Positions 15,115-23,134 are shown, counted from the stretch's first letter. The stretch is 48,257 nt of DNA from Elusimicrobiota bacterium (GCA_028865585.1 JAGWJU010000001.1:1-48257); one strand, 5' to 3'. The notes: generated by a model not told the origin, from the sequence alone. Program-made: numbers and translations.

Positions 15115-16556
15115 CCCGCCGCGAATCGCGAGCGCGTCCCGGAGGGACGAACGCGCCTTCCAGAGGGCTCAGGCGCGTCGCGGTTTTGGGGGCCGGCGTC
15201 GCGGGCCTCGCCGCGGCCTATGAAGTCATCCGAGCGGGCGCGTCCGGGGGCGCCCAGGCGCTGGTGTTGGAGGCTTCGGAGCGCGTCGGCGGCAAGGTCC
15301 TGAGCGTTTCGCGCGGCGGAGTCGTCTACGAGGCCGGGCCCGATTCTTTTATTTCCGCCAAGCCGGACGTGCTGGAGTTGGCCCGTGAGCTGGGCATTTC
15401 CGGCGATTTGGCGGCCACCAATCCGGGAGCCTCTTCGGTTTCGATTTATTTCAAAGGCCGCTTGCGGACGCTGCGCGGCGGGATGTGGCCGCCCAAGGCG
15501 TCGGCGCTTTTGGGCGCCGGCCTTTTGAGCTGGCGCGGTTTGGCGCGGCTGGCGCTCAGCGGATGGATGGGGCTTGAGGATCCCGCCGTCGCGGACGAGT
15601 CTTTGGCGGCGTTCGTGCGCCGCCGTTTCGGCCAAGAGGCGCTTGAGCGTCTGGCCGATCCGCTTTTGGCCGGCATCTACGCCGGAGACGCGGAAGAGCT
15701 GAGCCTGGAAAGCACCTTCCCCCAAATCAAAACGGCTTTCGCCAAAAACGGCGCCTCCGCCGCCCGGCCGCCCTGGCGCCCGGCGCCCGGGCAAAGCTTG
15801 TTCATGACTTTTCAGGGCGGCCTTTCGCGGCTTCCCGAGGCGCTCAGCGCGGCGCTGCCCGGCAGGGCGGTGCGCACGGGGGCGCGCGTGCTTGCGCTCT
15901 CGCGCCGCGACCGGGAATGGAAGATTGAGACCTCGGCGGGAGATTTCGCGGCCGACGCCGTCGTAAGCGCTCTTCCGGCCAGCGCCCTGGCGCCCGCGGT
16001 CGAGCGCCTCGATCCGGAACTGGCCGCCGTTCTGCGGGAAATTCCCTTCGCCTCCACTGCCACGGTGTCCCTGCTTTACGACGATTCCTCGCTGCCGGCC
16101 AGGCCCGAGGGCTTCGGCTTTCTGGTGCCGCGCCGGGAGGGCAAGGCGGTTTCCGCCGCGACCTACAGCTCCTCCAAGTTCCCCGGCCGCGCGCCGGAAG
16201 GCAAAACGCTGGTGCGCTGCTTCGTGGGCGGCGCGGGGCGCGGCGCCTGGGCCGAGAAATCGGAGGAGGACCTGATTCGCCTGGCCTCGGAGGAGCTCTC
16301 CGAAATCCTGGGCCTGGGCAAAGCCTGCCGTCCCGCCGAGGCCAGGGCGTGGCGCTGGCTTGCGGCCAACCCGCAGTACACCGTGGGCCACGCCCTGCGC
16401 TTAAAGCGCCTGGAGTCCTGCTTGAGGAGCCACCCGGGGCTTCTGCTGGCGGGCGCCTCCTACCGCGGCGTGGGCCTGCCCGACTGCGTGCGCTCCGGAC
16501 GCGCCGCCGCGCGCGCCGCGCTTTCCCCGCGCGGCGGGTTTCCGGCCGTGGCCTGA
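15111..16556 (+). CDS. hemG: Protoporphyrinogen oxidase, oxygen-dependent FAD type (HemY-like)
   Basis: Oxidises (copro)protoporphyrinogen to the porphyrin, after HemE in the pathway. The 481-residue product has an N-terminal dinucleotide fold VAVLGAGVAGLAAAYEV (about 24-40), an ERVGGKV flavin motif, and the C-terminal LLLAGASYRGVGLPDCVRSGRAAA block characteristic of this flavoprotein family. The ATG at 15111 overlaps the hemE stop by four bases, indicating coupled translation. Whether it uses copro- or protoporphyrinogen cannot be told from sequence alone. No ferrochelatase/coprochelatase gene lies between or beside the pair. Confidence 0.9.
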   Translation: MTRRESRARPGGTNAPSRGLRRVAVLGAGVAGLAAAYEVIRAGASGGAQALVLEASERVGGKVLSVSRGGVVYEAGPDSFISAKPDVLELARELGISGDLAATNPGASSVSIYFKGRLRTLRGGMWPPKASALLGAGLLSWRGLARLALSGWMGLEDPAVADESLAAFVRRRFGQEALERLADPLLAGIYAGDAEELSLESTFPQIKTAFAKNGASAARPPWRPAPGQSLFMTFQGGLSRLPEALSAALPGRAVRTGARVLALSRRDREWKIETSAGDFAADAVVSALPASALAPAVERLDPELAAVLREIPFASTATVSLLYDDSSLPARPEGFGFLVPRREGKAVSAATYSSSKFPGRAPEGKTLVRCFVGGAGRGAWAEKSEEDLIRLASEELSEILGLGKACRPAEARAWRWLAANPQYTVGHALRLKRLESCLRSHPGLLLAGASYRGVGLPDCVRSGRAAARAALSPRGGFPAVA

Positions 16557-16566
16557 AGCCGCCGGC

Positions 16567-17817
16567 CTACGCCAAGCGCTGGATGAGGATCGCCGCGAAG
16601 CCCGCCGCGAGCACGGCCAGCGTCGGCACGAGCATCCGGAGGCGCCCGCGCGCGCTGGCAGCGGGGCGAAAAAACAGCGGCCAGTTGAGGTTGCTTGCGG
16701 CGCTGACCATGGAGGCCAGAACCGCCGCGATTGCCGCGACCCGCTCGCCGACCTGGCCGCGCGCGCCCAGGTTCGCGGCCGAGGCGACCGCGCTCGCGCT
16801 GCTTAAAATCCCGCCTACGAGGCTTGCCCCGAAAAATCCCGAGCGGCCCAGGTGGCGCTCGGCCAGAACGCCCGCGGCCTCGATGGCGAAAAAGAGCGCG
16901 GCGAAGGCGGAGAGCCGGCGCAGGGAGATGGGCGAGGAGATTTTAAGCTCGAAGCCCCGGCGCGGCCCGTTGGACTGAATCTTGGCGAAGAGCAGGGCCG
17001 TCGCGGCCATGGCCGAAAGCGGAGCGGCGGCGAAGCGCGCGGAGGGCGGGTAGAGCAGCGCCAAAAGCAGCAGGTTGCGCGAGAACATGGCGAAGACGGT
17101 CAGCAGGGACGCTGCGGCCAGGATGGGTTCGGCGGCCTCGGTCAGGCCGCCCAGGGCGGCGGTCAGCTCCGCGACGGTGGCCGTGCTGTTGACCAAGCCG
17201 CCCAGGATGGCCGTGTAGTGGAATCCGCGCGTGCTCAAGAGGCGCAGGAGCACGTAGTTGACGAAGCCGATGCTGGCGATGACGATGATGGTGACCCAGA
17301 ATTCGCGCGGGTTCAAAAGCCCCCACGGGTCGACCAGGCGGTCCGGCAGAATCGGGTAGATGACGAAGCTCAGCAGGCCCAGGAGCACGGCGCTGCGGAT
17401 TTCCTCCGGGCGCAGGCGGCTGGCGAAATTGGTCAACTCCACCTTCCAGGTGAGCAAAATGGTGGTCAAAATCGCCGCGGCCACGGGCTCGAAGAAGCGC
17501 CCCTGCCCGATGAGCACGCCCAGCACGAAGGTCAGCACCAGGACGACCGAGGTGGTCACTTCCAGGGTCTTATCCAGCATCAGGCGGCGTATATTAAGGA
17601 AGGCGATGAGCACCAGCACGCCCGCCAGGGCGGCGATGGAGAAGGAGATGGACAGGAGCGCGCTGAGCATGCCCAGGAGCGCGGTAATCGCGAAGGTGCG
17701 CGCGCCCGCGTCCTTGTTGGACCACTCGCGCTCAAGGCCGATCAAGAGACCCGCGCCCAAAGACAGCAGCAGGCGCAAGGCCATGTCCTGGGCGGAAATG
17801 GGGATAGGGAGGGGCAC
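16567..17817 (-). CDS. MgtC/SapB and DUF4010-type integral membrane protein
   Basis: A membrane protein of about 416 residues with an N-terminal MgtC/SapB-like half (MALRLLLSLGAGLLIGLEREW, GARTFAITALLG) and a C-terminal DUF4010-like half (LLGLLSFVIYPILPDR, TRGFHYTAILGGLVNSTATVAELTA, GASLVGGILSSASAVASAAN). At least ten hydrophobic helices are visible. The substrate is unknown. I start at GTG 17817 because a TTGACA/AATACT promoter ends 7 bases before it; the in-frame ATG at 17844 lies upstream of the -10 box. It is divergent from rlmN and convergent with hemG, with only 10 bases between stops. Confidence 0.8.
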   Translation of the reverse strand: MPLPIPISAQDMALRLLLSLGAGLLIGLEREWSNKDAGARTFAITALLGMLSALLSISFSIAALAGVLVLIAFLNIRRLMLDKTLEVTTSVVLVLTFVLGVLIGQGRFFEPVAAAILTTILLTWKVELTNFASRLRPEEIRSAVLLGLLSFVIYPILPDRLVDPWGLLNPREFWVTIIVIASIGFVNYVLLRLLSTRGFHYTAILGGLVNSTATVAELTAALGGLTEAAEPILAAASLLTVFAMFSRNLLLLALLYPPSARFAAAPLSAMAATALLFAKIQSNGPRRGFELKISSPISLRRLSAFAALFFAIEAAGVLAERHLGRSGFFGASLVGGILSSASAVASAANLGARGQVGERVAAIAAVLASMVSAASNLNWPLFFRPAASARGRLRMLVPTLAVLAAGFAAILIQRLA

Positions 17818-17824
17818 GGAAAAT

Positions 17825-17853
17825 AGTATTTCCCCAACGGCCATTATTGTCAA
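17825..17853 (-). promoter_or_regulatory. Promoter of the MgtC/DUF4010 gene (leaderless)
   Basis: On the reverse strand TTGACA (17853-17848), a 17-base spacer and AATACT (17830-17825) precede the GTG start at 17817 by 7 bases, so the transcript should start at or next to the start codon. Confidence 0.6.
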
Positions 17854-17876
17854 GTCCGGCGATGTTATGCCATAGT
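17847..17876 (+). promoter_or_regulatory. Possible promoter of rlmN sharing its -35 with the divergent gene
   Basis: Forward TTGTCA (17847-17852), 18 bases, then CATAGT (17871-17876), ending 8 bases before the rlmN ATG. The -35 hexamer is almost the exact complement of the divergent -35, a layout also seen upstream of pilT. The -10 is weak. Confidence 0.42.
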
Positions 17877-17884
17877 GGACCCGT

Positions 17885-18922
17885 ATGGATGTGGATAAGG
17901 CGGCGGCCGTTTTAAAGAGGCTTAAGGCCCCGCCTTTTCGCCTGACCCAATTGCGTCAGGCGGTCTTCCGCGAGGCGCAGGACTCCTACGAGGCGATGAC
18001 CACTTTGCCCGAGGAGTTGCGCCGCACCCTGGCCGCGGAGGCGCCGCTCTTGTGCCTTTCCCCCGCACTGGTCCGCGCTTCCGCCGACGGCTTGTGCCGC
18101 AAGGCCCTGCTGCGCCTCCGCGACGGGCTTAAAATAGAGACCGTGCTCCTGCGCCCGAGCCCGCGGCGCTGGACCGTGTGCATTTCCAGCCAGGCCGGCT
18201 GCGCGGTGGCCTGCACGTTCTGCGCCACGGGCCTGATGGGGCTTTCGCGCAACCTCAGCGCCGAGGAAATCTCGGATCAGGTGCTCTTTTGGAAGCAGTT
18301 CACGCGCCGGGAAAAAATCGCGGGCGGCGGGACGGGCCCGGACAACGTGGTCTACATGGGCATGGGCGAGCCCTTCGCCAACTACGAGCCCGTGGCCCGA
18401 AGCCTGCGCGCGCTCATGGACCAGGCGCAGTTCGGCCTGGGCGCGCGGCACATCTCGGTCTCGACCTCGGGCATCGCGCCCAAAATCGAGCGCTTCGCCG
18501 AGGATTTTCCCCAGGTCAACCTCGCGCTCTCCTTGCACGCGGCCGAGGACGAGCTCAGAACGAGGCTCGTGCCCATGAACAAGGCCTACCCGTTGGAGAG
18601 CTTGGCCGCGTCCCTGCGCGTTTATCTGGAGCGGACCGGGCGCAAGGTTTTCGTGGAGTACGTGCTTTTGCGCGGCGAGAACGACAGCGCCCAAGACGCC
18701 CGCAGCCTCGCCGCTTATTTGCGCTCCGTCGGGTCTTTGGAGCGCCTGCACGTGAACCTCATCGCCTTCAACCAGACCGACACCCCGCACCAGGCGCCGC
18801 CCGAGGCCGAGGCCAGGCGCTTCCAGGCTCTTTTGCGCCGCTGCGGAATTCCGACGACGCTGCGCCGGAACCTGGGCCAGGACATCGACGGCGCCTGCGG
18901 CCAGCTGCTGGCTAAGAACTAA
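17885..18922 (+). CDS. rlmN: Dual-specificity 23S rRNA/tRNA adenine-C2 methyltransferase
   Basis: RlmN is a radical-SAM enzyme that makes m2A in 23S rRNA and in some tRNAs. The 345-residue length is normal. The radical-SAM cysteines appear as CAVACTFC after VCISSQAG, followed by MGMGEPFANYE, ISVSTSGI, LALSLHAAEDELRTRLVPMNK and a C-terminal cysteine in GACGQL that corresponds to the methyl-carrying cysteine. The ATG at 17885 is 8 bases after a -10-like box with no Shine-Dalgarno. A strong hairpin follows the stop by about 20 bases. Confidence 0.95.
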   Translation: MDVDKAAAVLKRLKAPPFRLTQLRQAVFREAQDSYEAMTTLPEELRRTLAAEAPLLCLSPALVRASADGLCRKALLRLRDGLKIETVLLRPSPRRWTVCISSQAGCAVACTFCATGLMGLSRNLSAEEISDQVLFWKQFTRREKIAGGGTGPDNVVYMGMGEPFANYEPVARSLRALMDQAQFGLGARHISVSTSGIAPKIERFAEDFPQVNLALSLHAAEDELRTRLVPMNKAYPLESLAASLRVYLERTGRKVFVEYVLLRGENDSAQDARSLAAYLRSVGSLERLHVNLIAFNQTDTPHQAPPEAEARRFQALLRRCGIPTTLRRNLGQDIDGACGQLLAKN

Positions 18923-18943
18923 AGCGCTTCCTTATATAAAACG

Positions 18944-18970
18944 TTCGCCCCGGCGGGAAGCCGGGGCGAA
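18944..18970. terminator. Strong hairpin after rlmN
   Basis: An 11-bp perfect stem, TTCGCCCCGGC (18944-18954) with GCCGGGGCGAA (18960-18970), and a GGGAA loop lies 21 bases after the rlmN stop. There is no U-tract after it, so it is either an atypical terminator or a 3'-end stabiliser. Confidence 0.55.
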
Positions 18971-19053
18971 TCTCCTAGGCGGGATGCGGCTCTGTTGTCG
19001 TTCGTGGTGCCGTACCGTTGCGAACCTGGAGAAAGCTTACCAAGGCCGCGTCA

Positions 19054-19066
19054 CGAAAATGTTTCG
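19054..19066. promoter_or_regulatory. Candidate metal-regulator operator (CGAAA-ATG-TTTCG palindrome)
   Basis: A perfect 5-3-5 inverted repeat lies 18 bases upstream of the -35 of the metal-uptake locus. Its A/T-rich half sites recall the general form of Fur/Zur-family boxes, but it matches no specific consensus I know. It is flanked by a weaker GGCCGCG/CGCGGCC inverted repeat (19044-19050 and 19065-19071). The rest of 18971-19083 shows no gene. Confidence 0.33.
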
Positions 19067-19083
19067 CGGCCGTGAAAAAGTTG

Positions 19084-19113
19084 TTGCCGGAAAGGCCGGG
19101 GGTTTGGTATCGT
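19084..19113 (+). promoter_or_regulatory. Promoter of the metal-uptake locus (leaderless)
   Basis: TTGCCG (19084-19089), 18 bases, then TATCGT (19108-19113), ending 6 bases before the GTG at 19120. Both hexamers match consensus at four of six positions; the spacing to the start codon follows the leaderless pattern seen elsewhere in the window. Confidence 0.42.
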
Positions 19114-19119
19114 CACCCC

Positions 19120-19392
19120 GTGACGCGCACAGCGCTCGGGAAAATCGCGGCCGCGTTTTTTGCCGGCTGCCTGTTCCTCCTGACCATCCACGACTTGGCC
19201 CACGCCAAGGAGAAGCACTCGGCTCCCTGCCAGGTCTGTGTGATGGTCGCGCGCACTGCGGCGCACACGGCCAAGGCCGCGCCGCATGTCATTGCCCGCG
19301 CCGCGCGGATCAGCGACGCGCCCCTTCCCGTCATCAAGCTCGTGTGTCGCGCGCCGTCCCCCGCCGCCTCCCGCGATCCGCCCGCCGCCTAG
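19120..19392 (+). CDS. Small secreted or membrane-anchored His/Cys-rich protein, possible metal handling
   Basis: A 90-residue product from GTG 19120, with one hydrophobic N-terminal segment (about 8-23) that may be a signal peptide or an anchor. Candidate metal ligands follow: H24, H28, H33, the CxxC pair C37/C40, H49 and H56. The layout loosely recalls DUF2946-type small periplasmic proteins that accompany metal genes, but I cannot assign a family. It is first in line before a beta-barrel and a ZnuABC-like transporter, so a metal role in the envelope is inferred. A longer form from 19018 would start upstream of the predicted promoter. Confidence 0.55.
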   Translation: MTRTALGKIAAAFFAGCLFLLTIHDLAHAKEKHSAPCQVCVMVARTAAHTAKAAPHVIARAARISDAPLPVIKLVCRAPSPAASRDPPAA

Positions 19393-19460
19393 AAAGCCGC
19401 CCGTTCTTCCGTTCCGGGTTTGTTCCCGTTCGTACGACGATTTTAATTTGGAGGTTTCCC

Positions 19461-20603
19461 ATGCGTTCGATTCTCTTATGCGGCCTGTGCGCCGTCCTGC
19501 TTCCTCTTTCGGCCTGGGCGGACTCCCAAGGCGCGTCCGCGGTTGAGAGCGGCATCATCACATCTTACGTTCCCAGCGTGCCCAAGCTGTTTCTGCCCGA
19601 CTTCGGCATCGCCGGAGACTTCGCCTACCAGCGCACCAGCCTGACTAAAAAGGATCCGCGCTACAACAACGGATCCATCAACCAGCCGCAAATTCGCGAC
19701 GGTCAAATCGTGGCGTTTTCTCCCATCGATCCCTACGCCAACGCCCAGTTCACCGTCGACCTGCCCGGCAGCGGCACGCCCAACGTCCAAGAAGCCTGGG
19801 TTTATTTCGATCAGCTGCCCTGGGGCGTGGACATGCGCGCCGGGCGCTTCCTGCCCCAGTTCGGGCTTCTGGATCAGCAGGACACCTTCCAACTGGCCAT
19901 GCTCAACCGCCCAAGCGCCATCGGCGACTACATCGGCTCGGGCGGCATGGACGCCTCGGGCGCGGAGGCCGACTTCTACGTGCCTAATCCGTGGAACTTA
20001 AACCTGAAGGCGGACTTGAACGCCGTCGAGGGGGACGTCCTTGGCGGCACGGCTCAAAAAGGCGAATTGGCGTACCTGGGGACTCTCGATTATTCGGGAG
20101 ACTTCCTGACCTCCGGATCCATCGAGGCCGGCGCCAGCGCGGCCCAGGGGCCTTCGCCCTACGGGCTCGCGGAAACGCTGGTCGATCCTTACTTCCAGGT
20201 TCAGTATGCCCCGTCCCAGCGCCGCGTCTGGACTTGGAGCGTGGAGGGCATGCTGGCCGAACGCCGGGGGCTGGGCGGCGCCGACTTCAAGAAAAGCGTC
20301 TACACCTTCCTGGACTACAACTTCGCGCTCTTCTACCACGTCGGCTTCCTTGTGGACGTCGCGGACTTGCCCGGGGCGCTGCCCGGCGTGACCTATCCGG
20401 GGGCCTTCCCCGATGCGTTCGCAGGAGCGCCTTCCTATGGGACGCAGGTGAGCTTCGCGCCCAACTTCACCTGGTTCGTCTCGGACAACACGCGCCTGCG
20501 GCTGCAGTACACGCACACCACGCCCGTGGGCTCGGAGCGTCCTGATGAAACCGCGTCCCTTCAGCTTACCTTCTCGCTCGGGAACTTGAAGCAGCTCAAC
20601 TAG
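19461..20603 (+). CDS. Outer-membrane beta-barrel (porin-like) protein of the metal-uptake locus
   Basis: A 380-residue protein with a clear signal peptide (MRSILLCGLCAVLLPLSAWA) and a mature part rich in amphipathic strands alternating with Gly/Asp/Asn turns, ending in a strand (TASLQLTFSLGNLKQLN). It is too short and lacks the plug domain of a TonB-dependent receptor, so a passive or selective porin is more likely. The start has the strongest Shine-Dalgarno in the window, GGAGGT 6 bases before ATG 19461. It lies between the His/Cys-rich protein and the substrate-binding protein (17-base gap), so I infer passage of the same metal across the outer membrane. Confidence 0.68.
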   Translation: MRSILLCGLCAVLLPLSAWADSQGASAVESGIITSYVPSVPKLFLPDFGIAGDFAYQRTSLTKKDPRYNNGSINQPQIRDGQIVAFSPIDPYANAQFTVDLPGSGTPNVQEAWVYFDQLPWGVDMRAGRFLPQFGLLDQQDTFQLAMLNRPSAIGDYIGSGGMDASGAEADFYVPNPWNLNLKADLNAVEGDVLGGTAQKGELAYLGTLDYSGDFLTSGSIEAGASAAQGPSPYGLAETLVDPYFQVQYAPSQRRVWTWSVEGMLAERRGLGGADFKKSVYTFLDYNFALFYHVGFLVDVADLPGALPGVTYPGAFPDAFAGAPSYGTQVSFAPNFTWFVSDNTRLRLQYTHTTPVGSERPDETASLQLTFSLGNLKQLN

Positions 20604-20620
20604 GATCAACGAAAGGAAAA

Positions 20621-21568
20621 ATGGAGAATTTTATGCTTAAAAAAATGAAGTTCGCGCCGTTGTTTTTGGCGGCATTTTTGTGCGCCGCCGTTCCGGGCGC
20701 GTGGGCCGGCCGCCTGCGCGTCCTGGCCACGACGGATTACATCGCGGCCCTGGCCAAGGCCGTCGGCGGGGACAAGGTCTCGGTGGATTATCTTTCGCCC
20801 GCGGGCTTCGACGCGGACGGCTATTCGCCGCGCCCGCAGGACATCTTCAAGGTCCATCAAGCCCAGCTTTTCCTCATGATCGGCTTGAACTTGGAGGACT
20901 GGGCCCGCGACGTGGTCAACGCCGCCAACAATCCGCACCTGATCAAGGCCCAGATTTACCACGGCATCAAGCTGTTGGACAAGCCGACCGGCCCGATTAA
21001 TTACAGCTTCGGCGACATCCATCCTTACGGCAACCCGCATTTCCAAACGGACCCGGAGGACGGAGGCATCATGGCCAAGAACATCTACCAGGCCCTGGTC
21101 TACGCGGATCCGTCCAATCAGGCCTATTACGCGAAAAACCTGGCCGACTTCGAGGCCCGGCTCACCAAGGCCGCGGCGCGCTGGAGGGCGGAGCTGGCGC
21201 CCTATAAAGGAGACGCCATTTTGCCCTACCACGAATCCTGGCACTATTTCGCCGAGGCCTTCGGCTTCGTCGATCCCAACCCGCCCTTCACCATCGAGGA
21301 AAAGCCGGGCTTCGTGCCCTCGCCGCGCCGCATCGAGGACGTGATCCAGGACGGCAAGGCCGCCCACGTCAAGCTGGTCATCACCGAGCCTTACTATGAC
21401 GTCTCCATCGGCCAAGCCGTGGCCAAGGGCATCGGCGCGCCCTGCGTGGTCATCTCTCTCTACGGCATCGGCGCGAATCCCAAGGAGACGGACTACATCT
21501 CGATGATGAACGTCATCGTCGGGAAGGTCGCCGAGGCCCTGAAGGAGGGCGCCGCCCATGCCGGCTGA
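20621..21568 (+). CDS. Metal ABC transporter substrate-binding protein (TroA/ZnuA family)
   Basis: A periplasmic cluster A-I binding protein for Zn, Mn or Fe, 315 residues with a signal peptide cleaved near AWA. Family landmarks are RVLATTDYIAALAKAVGG, QLFLMIGLNLEDW, VPSPRRIEDV and the closing DYISMMNVIVGKV. Candidate ligands are H134 and H140 (DIHPYGNPHF), H204 and H208 (YHESWHYF) and E257 or D260 (ITEPYYD). The first ligand loop, normally D-P-H-x-Y, reads D-A-D-G-Y (64-68), so the usual first histidine is missing. There is no His-rich loop. A second possible start is ATG 20633, which gives a slightly better signal peptide. It overlaps the ATPase gene by 11 bases. Confidence 0.87.
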   Translation: MENFMLKKMKFAPLFLAAFLCAAVPGAWAGRLRVLATTDYIAALAKAVGGDKVSVDYLSPAGFDADGYSPRPQDIFKVHQAQLFLMIGLNLEDWARDVVNAANNPHLIKAQIYHGIKLLDKPTGPINYSFGDIHPYGNPHFQTDPEDGGIMAKNIYQALVYADPSNQAYYAKNLADFEARLTKAAARWRAELAPYKGDAILPYHESWHYFAEAFGFVDPNPPFTIEEKPGFVPSPRRIEDVIQDGKAAHVKLVITEPYYDVSIGQAVAKGIGAPCVVISLYGIGANPKETDYISMMNVIVGKVAEALKEGAAHAG

Positions 21569-22271
21569 GCTTCTGCGCGCCAAGGGCTTGAGCGTCGGCT
21601 ACGGCGCCCACGCCGTCCTGCACGGGATCAACTTCGCCATCGAGCGGGGGGATTTTATGGGCGTCATGGGCCCCAACGGCGCCGGAAAAACCACCTTGCT
21701 CAAAACCTTCCTGGGGCTCTTGAAGCCCCTGGCCGGAAAAATCGAGCTGACGGGGGCCGGCGGAGGCCGGCCCCTGTTCGGCTACGTGCCCCAGCGGGAA
21801 AGCCTGGATCTGCATTATCCCCTGACGTCTCTTGAGGTGGCGCTCATGGGGCGCTTCGGCCGCATCGGCGCCTTGCGCCGCCCGGGCGCGGAGGACGCGC
21901 GCATCGCGCGGGCCTGCCTGCGCCAGACGCACATGGACGCCCACGCGGACAAGCCCTACCGCAAGCTCTCGGGAGGTCAAAAGCAGCGCGTGCTCATCTC
22001 GCGGGCGCTGGCTTCCGAGCCCGAGATCCTGCTTTTGGACGAGCCGACCAACGGCATGGACATCAATTCGGAGAAGGCCATCATGGAGCTCCTGACCGAA
22101 CTGCAGAAAGAAAAGGGCACCACGGTCGTCTTCGTGACGCACTTGATGAGCACCATCGAACGCTACGCGCGCCGCGTGGCGCTCATCACGTTCCAAGGCA
22201 AGCTGCTGGTCGGAGCCAAGTCCGAAATGCTCGCCCCCGACGTGCTGGCGGAGGCCTACAAAAGCCGATGA
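21558..22271 (+). CDS. znuC: Metal ABC transporter ATP-binding protein (ZnuC-like)
   Basis: The cytoplasmic ATPase of the metal importer, 237 residues. Walker A is GPNGAGKTT, the Q-loop region is FGYVPQRESLD, the ABC signature is LSGGQKQR, Walker B is ILLLDEPTNGMD and the switch histidine is in VFVTHLMS. Family similarity cannot separate Zn from Mn uptake. It overlaps the binding-protein gene before it and the permease gene after it (ATGA), so the three subunits are translationally coupled. Confidence 0.88.
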   Translation: MPAELLRAKGLSVGYGAHAVLHGINFAIERGDFMGVMGPNGAGKTTLLKTFLGLLKPLAGKIELTGAGGGRPLFGYVPQRESLDLHYPLTSLEVALMGRFGRIGALRRPGAEDARIARACLRQTHMDAHADKPYRKLSGGQKQRVLISRALASEPEILLLDEPTNGMDINSEKAIMELLTELQKEKGTTVVFVTHLMSTIERYARRVALITFQGKLLVGAKSEMLAPDVLAEAYKSR

Positions 22272-23071
22272 TGCAGATCCTTGCCGTTCCTTTCCTGCGC
22301 AACATCCTGCTGGCCGGAATTTTGGCGGCCGTGGGCCTGGCGCCCTGGAGCGTTTACGTGGTGCTCCGGCGCATCGTGTTCTCCGGCGCGGCCGTGGCCG
22401 AAGTGGCCTCCGCGGCCGTGGCGTTGGCGGTGCTCTTCCAGTTGGCGCCCTTTCCCATCGCGCTGGCGCTGACCGTCTTGAGCTTTTTGGCGCTCTCCCG
22501 CCTGGCCGACTCCTCCACGCTGCCGCCGGAAACCTTGGTGGGCATGATCTACGCCGGGGGCTCGGCCGCCTCGGTGCTGCTCATCGCCAAGGCGCCGCGC
22601 GGGGAGGCCGACATTCTCAACATCCTTTTCGGCAACATCCTCACCGTCCCCACGGCCATGCTGTGGATCCTGGCCGGGGTCTTCGGGGCGCTTTCGCTGC
22701 TGCAGTACCTGGCGGCCAAGGAGTTCCTGATTTCCGCCTACGATCCGGACATGGGGCGCACGCTGGGCATCCGCGTGGGCCTGTGGAACATGATTTTCTA
22801 CGGCTCCCTGGGCGTGGCCGTCGCCGTGGCCATCCGCGCGGTGGGAGCCCTGCTGACCTTTACGCTTTTGGTGGCCCCGGGCGCCTCGGCGCTTTGCCTG
22901 ACCGGGCGCCTGAGCCGCGCGTTCAAGCTCTCGCTGGTCTTCGGCGTGATTTCGGCCGTGGCGGGCGTAGTCCTGTCCTACCAGTTCGATTTGCCGACGG
23001 GCTCGACCATCGTCGCCATTCTGGCCGGCCTGTTCGTCCTGAGCTTTTCGGCAGGCCGCTTGAGAGCCTAG
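22268..23071 (+). CDS. znuB: Metal ABC transporter permease (ABC-3 family, ZnuB-like)
   Basis: The inner-membrane channel of the importer, 267 residues with about eight hydrophobic helices. ABC-3 landmarks are RRIVFSGAAVAEVASAAVALAV near residue 34, the cytoplasmic GRTLGIRVGLWN loop and the helix AIRAVGALLTFTLLVAPGASA. The start codon overlaps the ATPase stop as ATGA. With the neighbouring genes it completes a full ABC importer and ends the locus; a new promoter follows within about 30 bases. Confidence 0.88.
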   Translation: MMQILAVPFLRNILLAGILAAVGLAPWSVYVVLRRIVFSGAAVAEVASAAVALAVLFQLAPFPIALALTVLSFLALSRLADSSTLPPETLVGMIYAGGSAASVLLIAKAPRGEADILNILFGNILTVPTAMLWILAGVFGALSLLQYLAAKEFLISAYDPDMGRTLGIRVGLWNMIFYGSLGVAVAVAIRAVGALLTFTLLVAPGASALCLTGRLSRAFKLSLVFGVISAVAGVVLSYQFDLPTGSTIVAILAGLFVLSFSAGRLRA

Positions 23072-23099
23072 AAGCTTCGCGACGGCCGCGTCTTTCCCC

Positions 23100-23128
23100 T
23101 TGACTCTCGACGGGGGCGGGGCTATACT
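23100..23128 (+). promoter_or_regulatory. Promoter of the ankyrin gene (leaderless)
   Basis: TTGACT (23100-23105), 17 bases, TATACT (23123-23128), ending 6 bases before the ATG at 23135. This is among the clearest promoters in the window and predicts transcription starting at the start codon. Confidence 0.72.
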
Positions 23129-23134
23129 TCGGGC

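Noticed and set aside
18944..18970. Reading the rlmN hairpin as a classical Rho-independent terminator.
   Set aside because: The stem is strong but no T-tract follows, so only a hairpin/atypical terminator is claimed.
19428..19441. TCGTACGA palindrome between the small His/Cys gene and the porin gene as an operator.
   Set aside because: Short and CG-rich; palindromes of this size are common by chance in such DNA and no promoter boxes are well placed around it.
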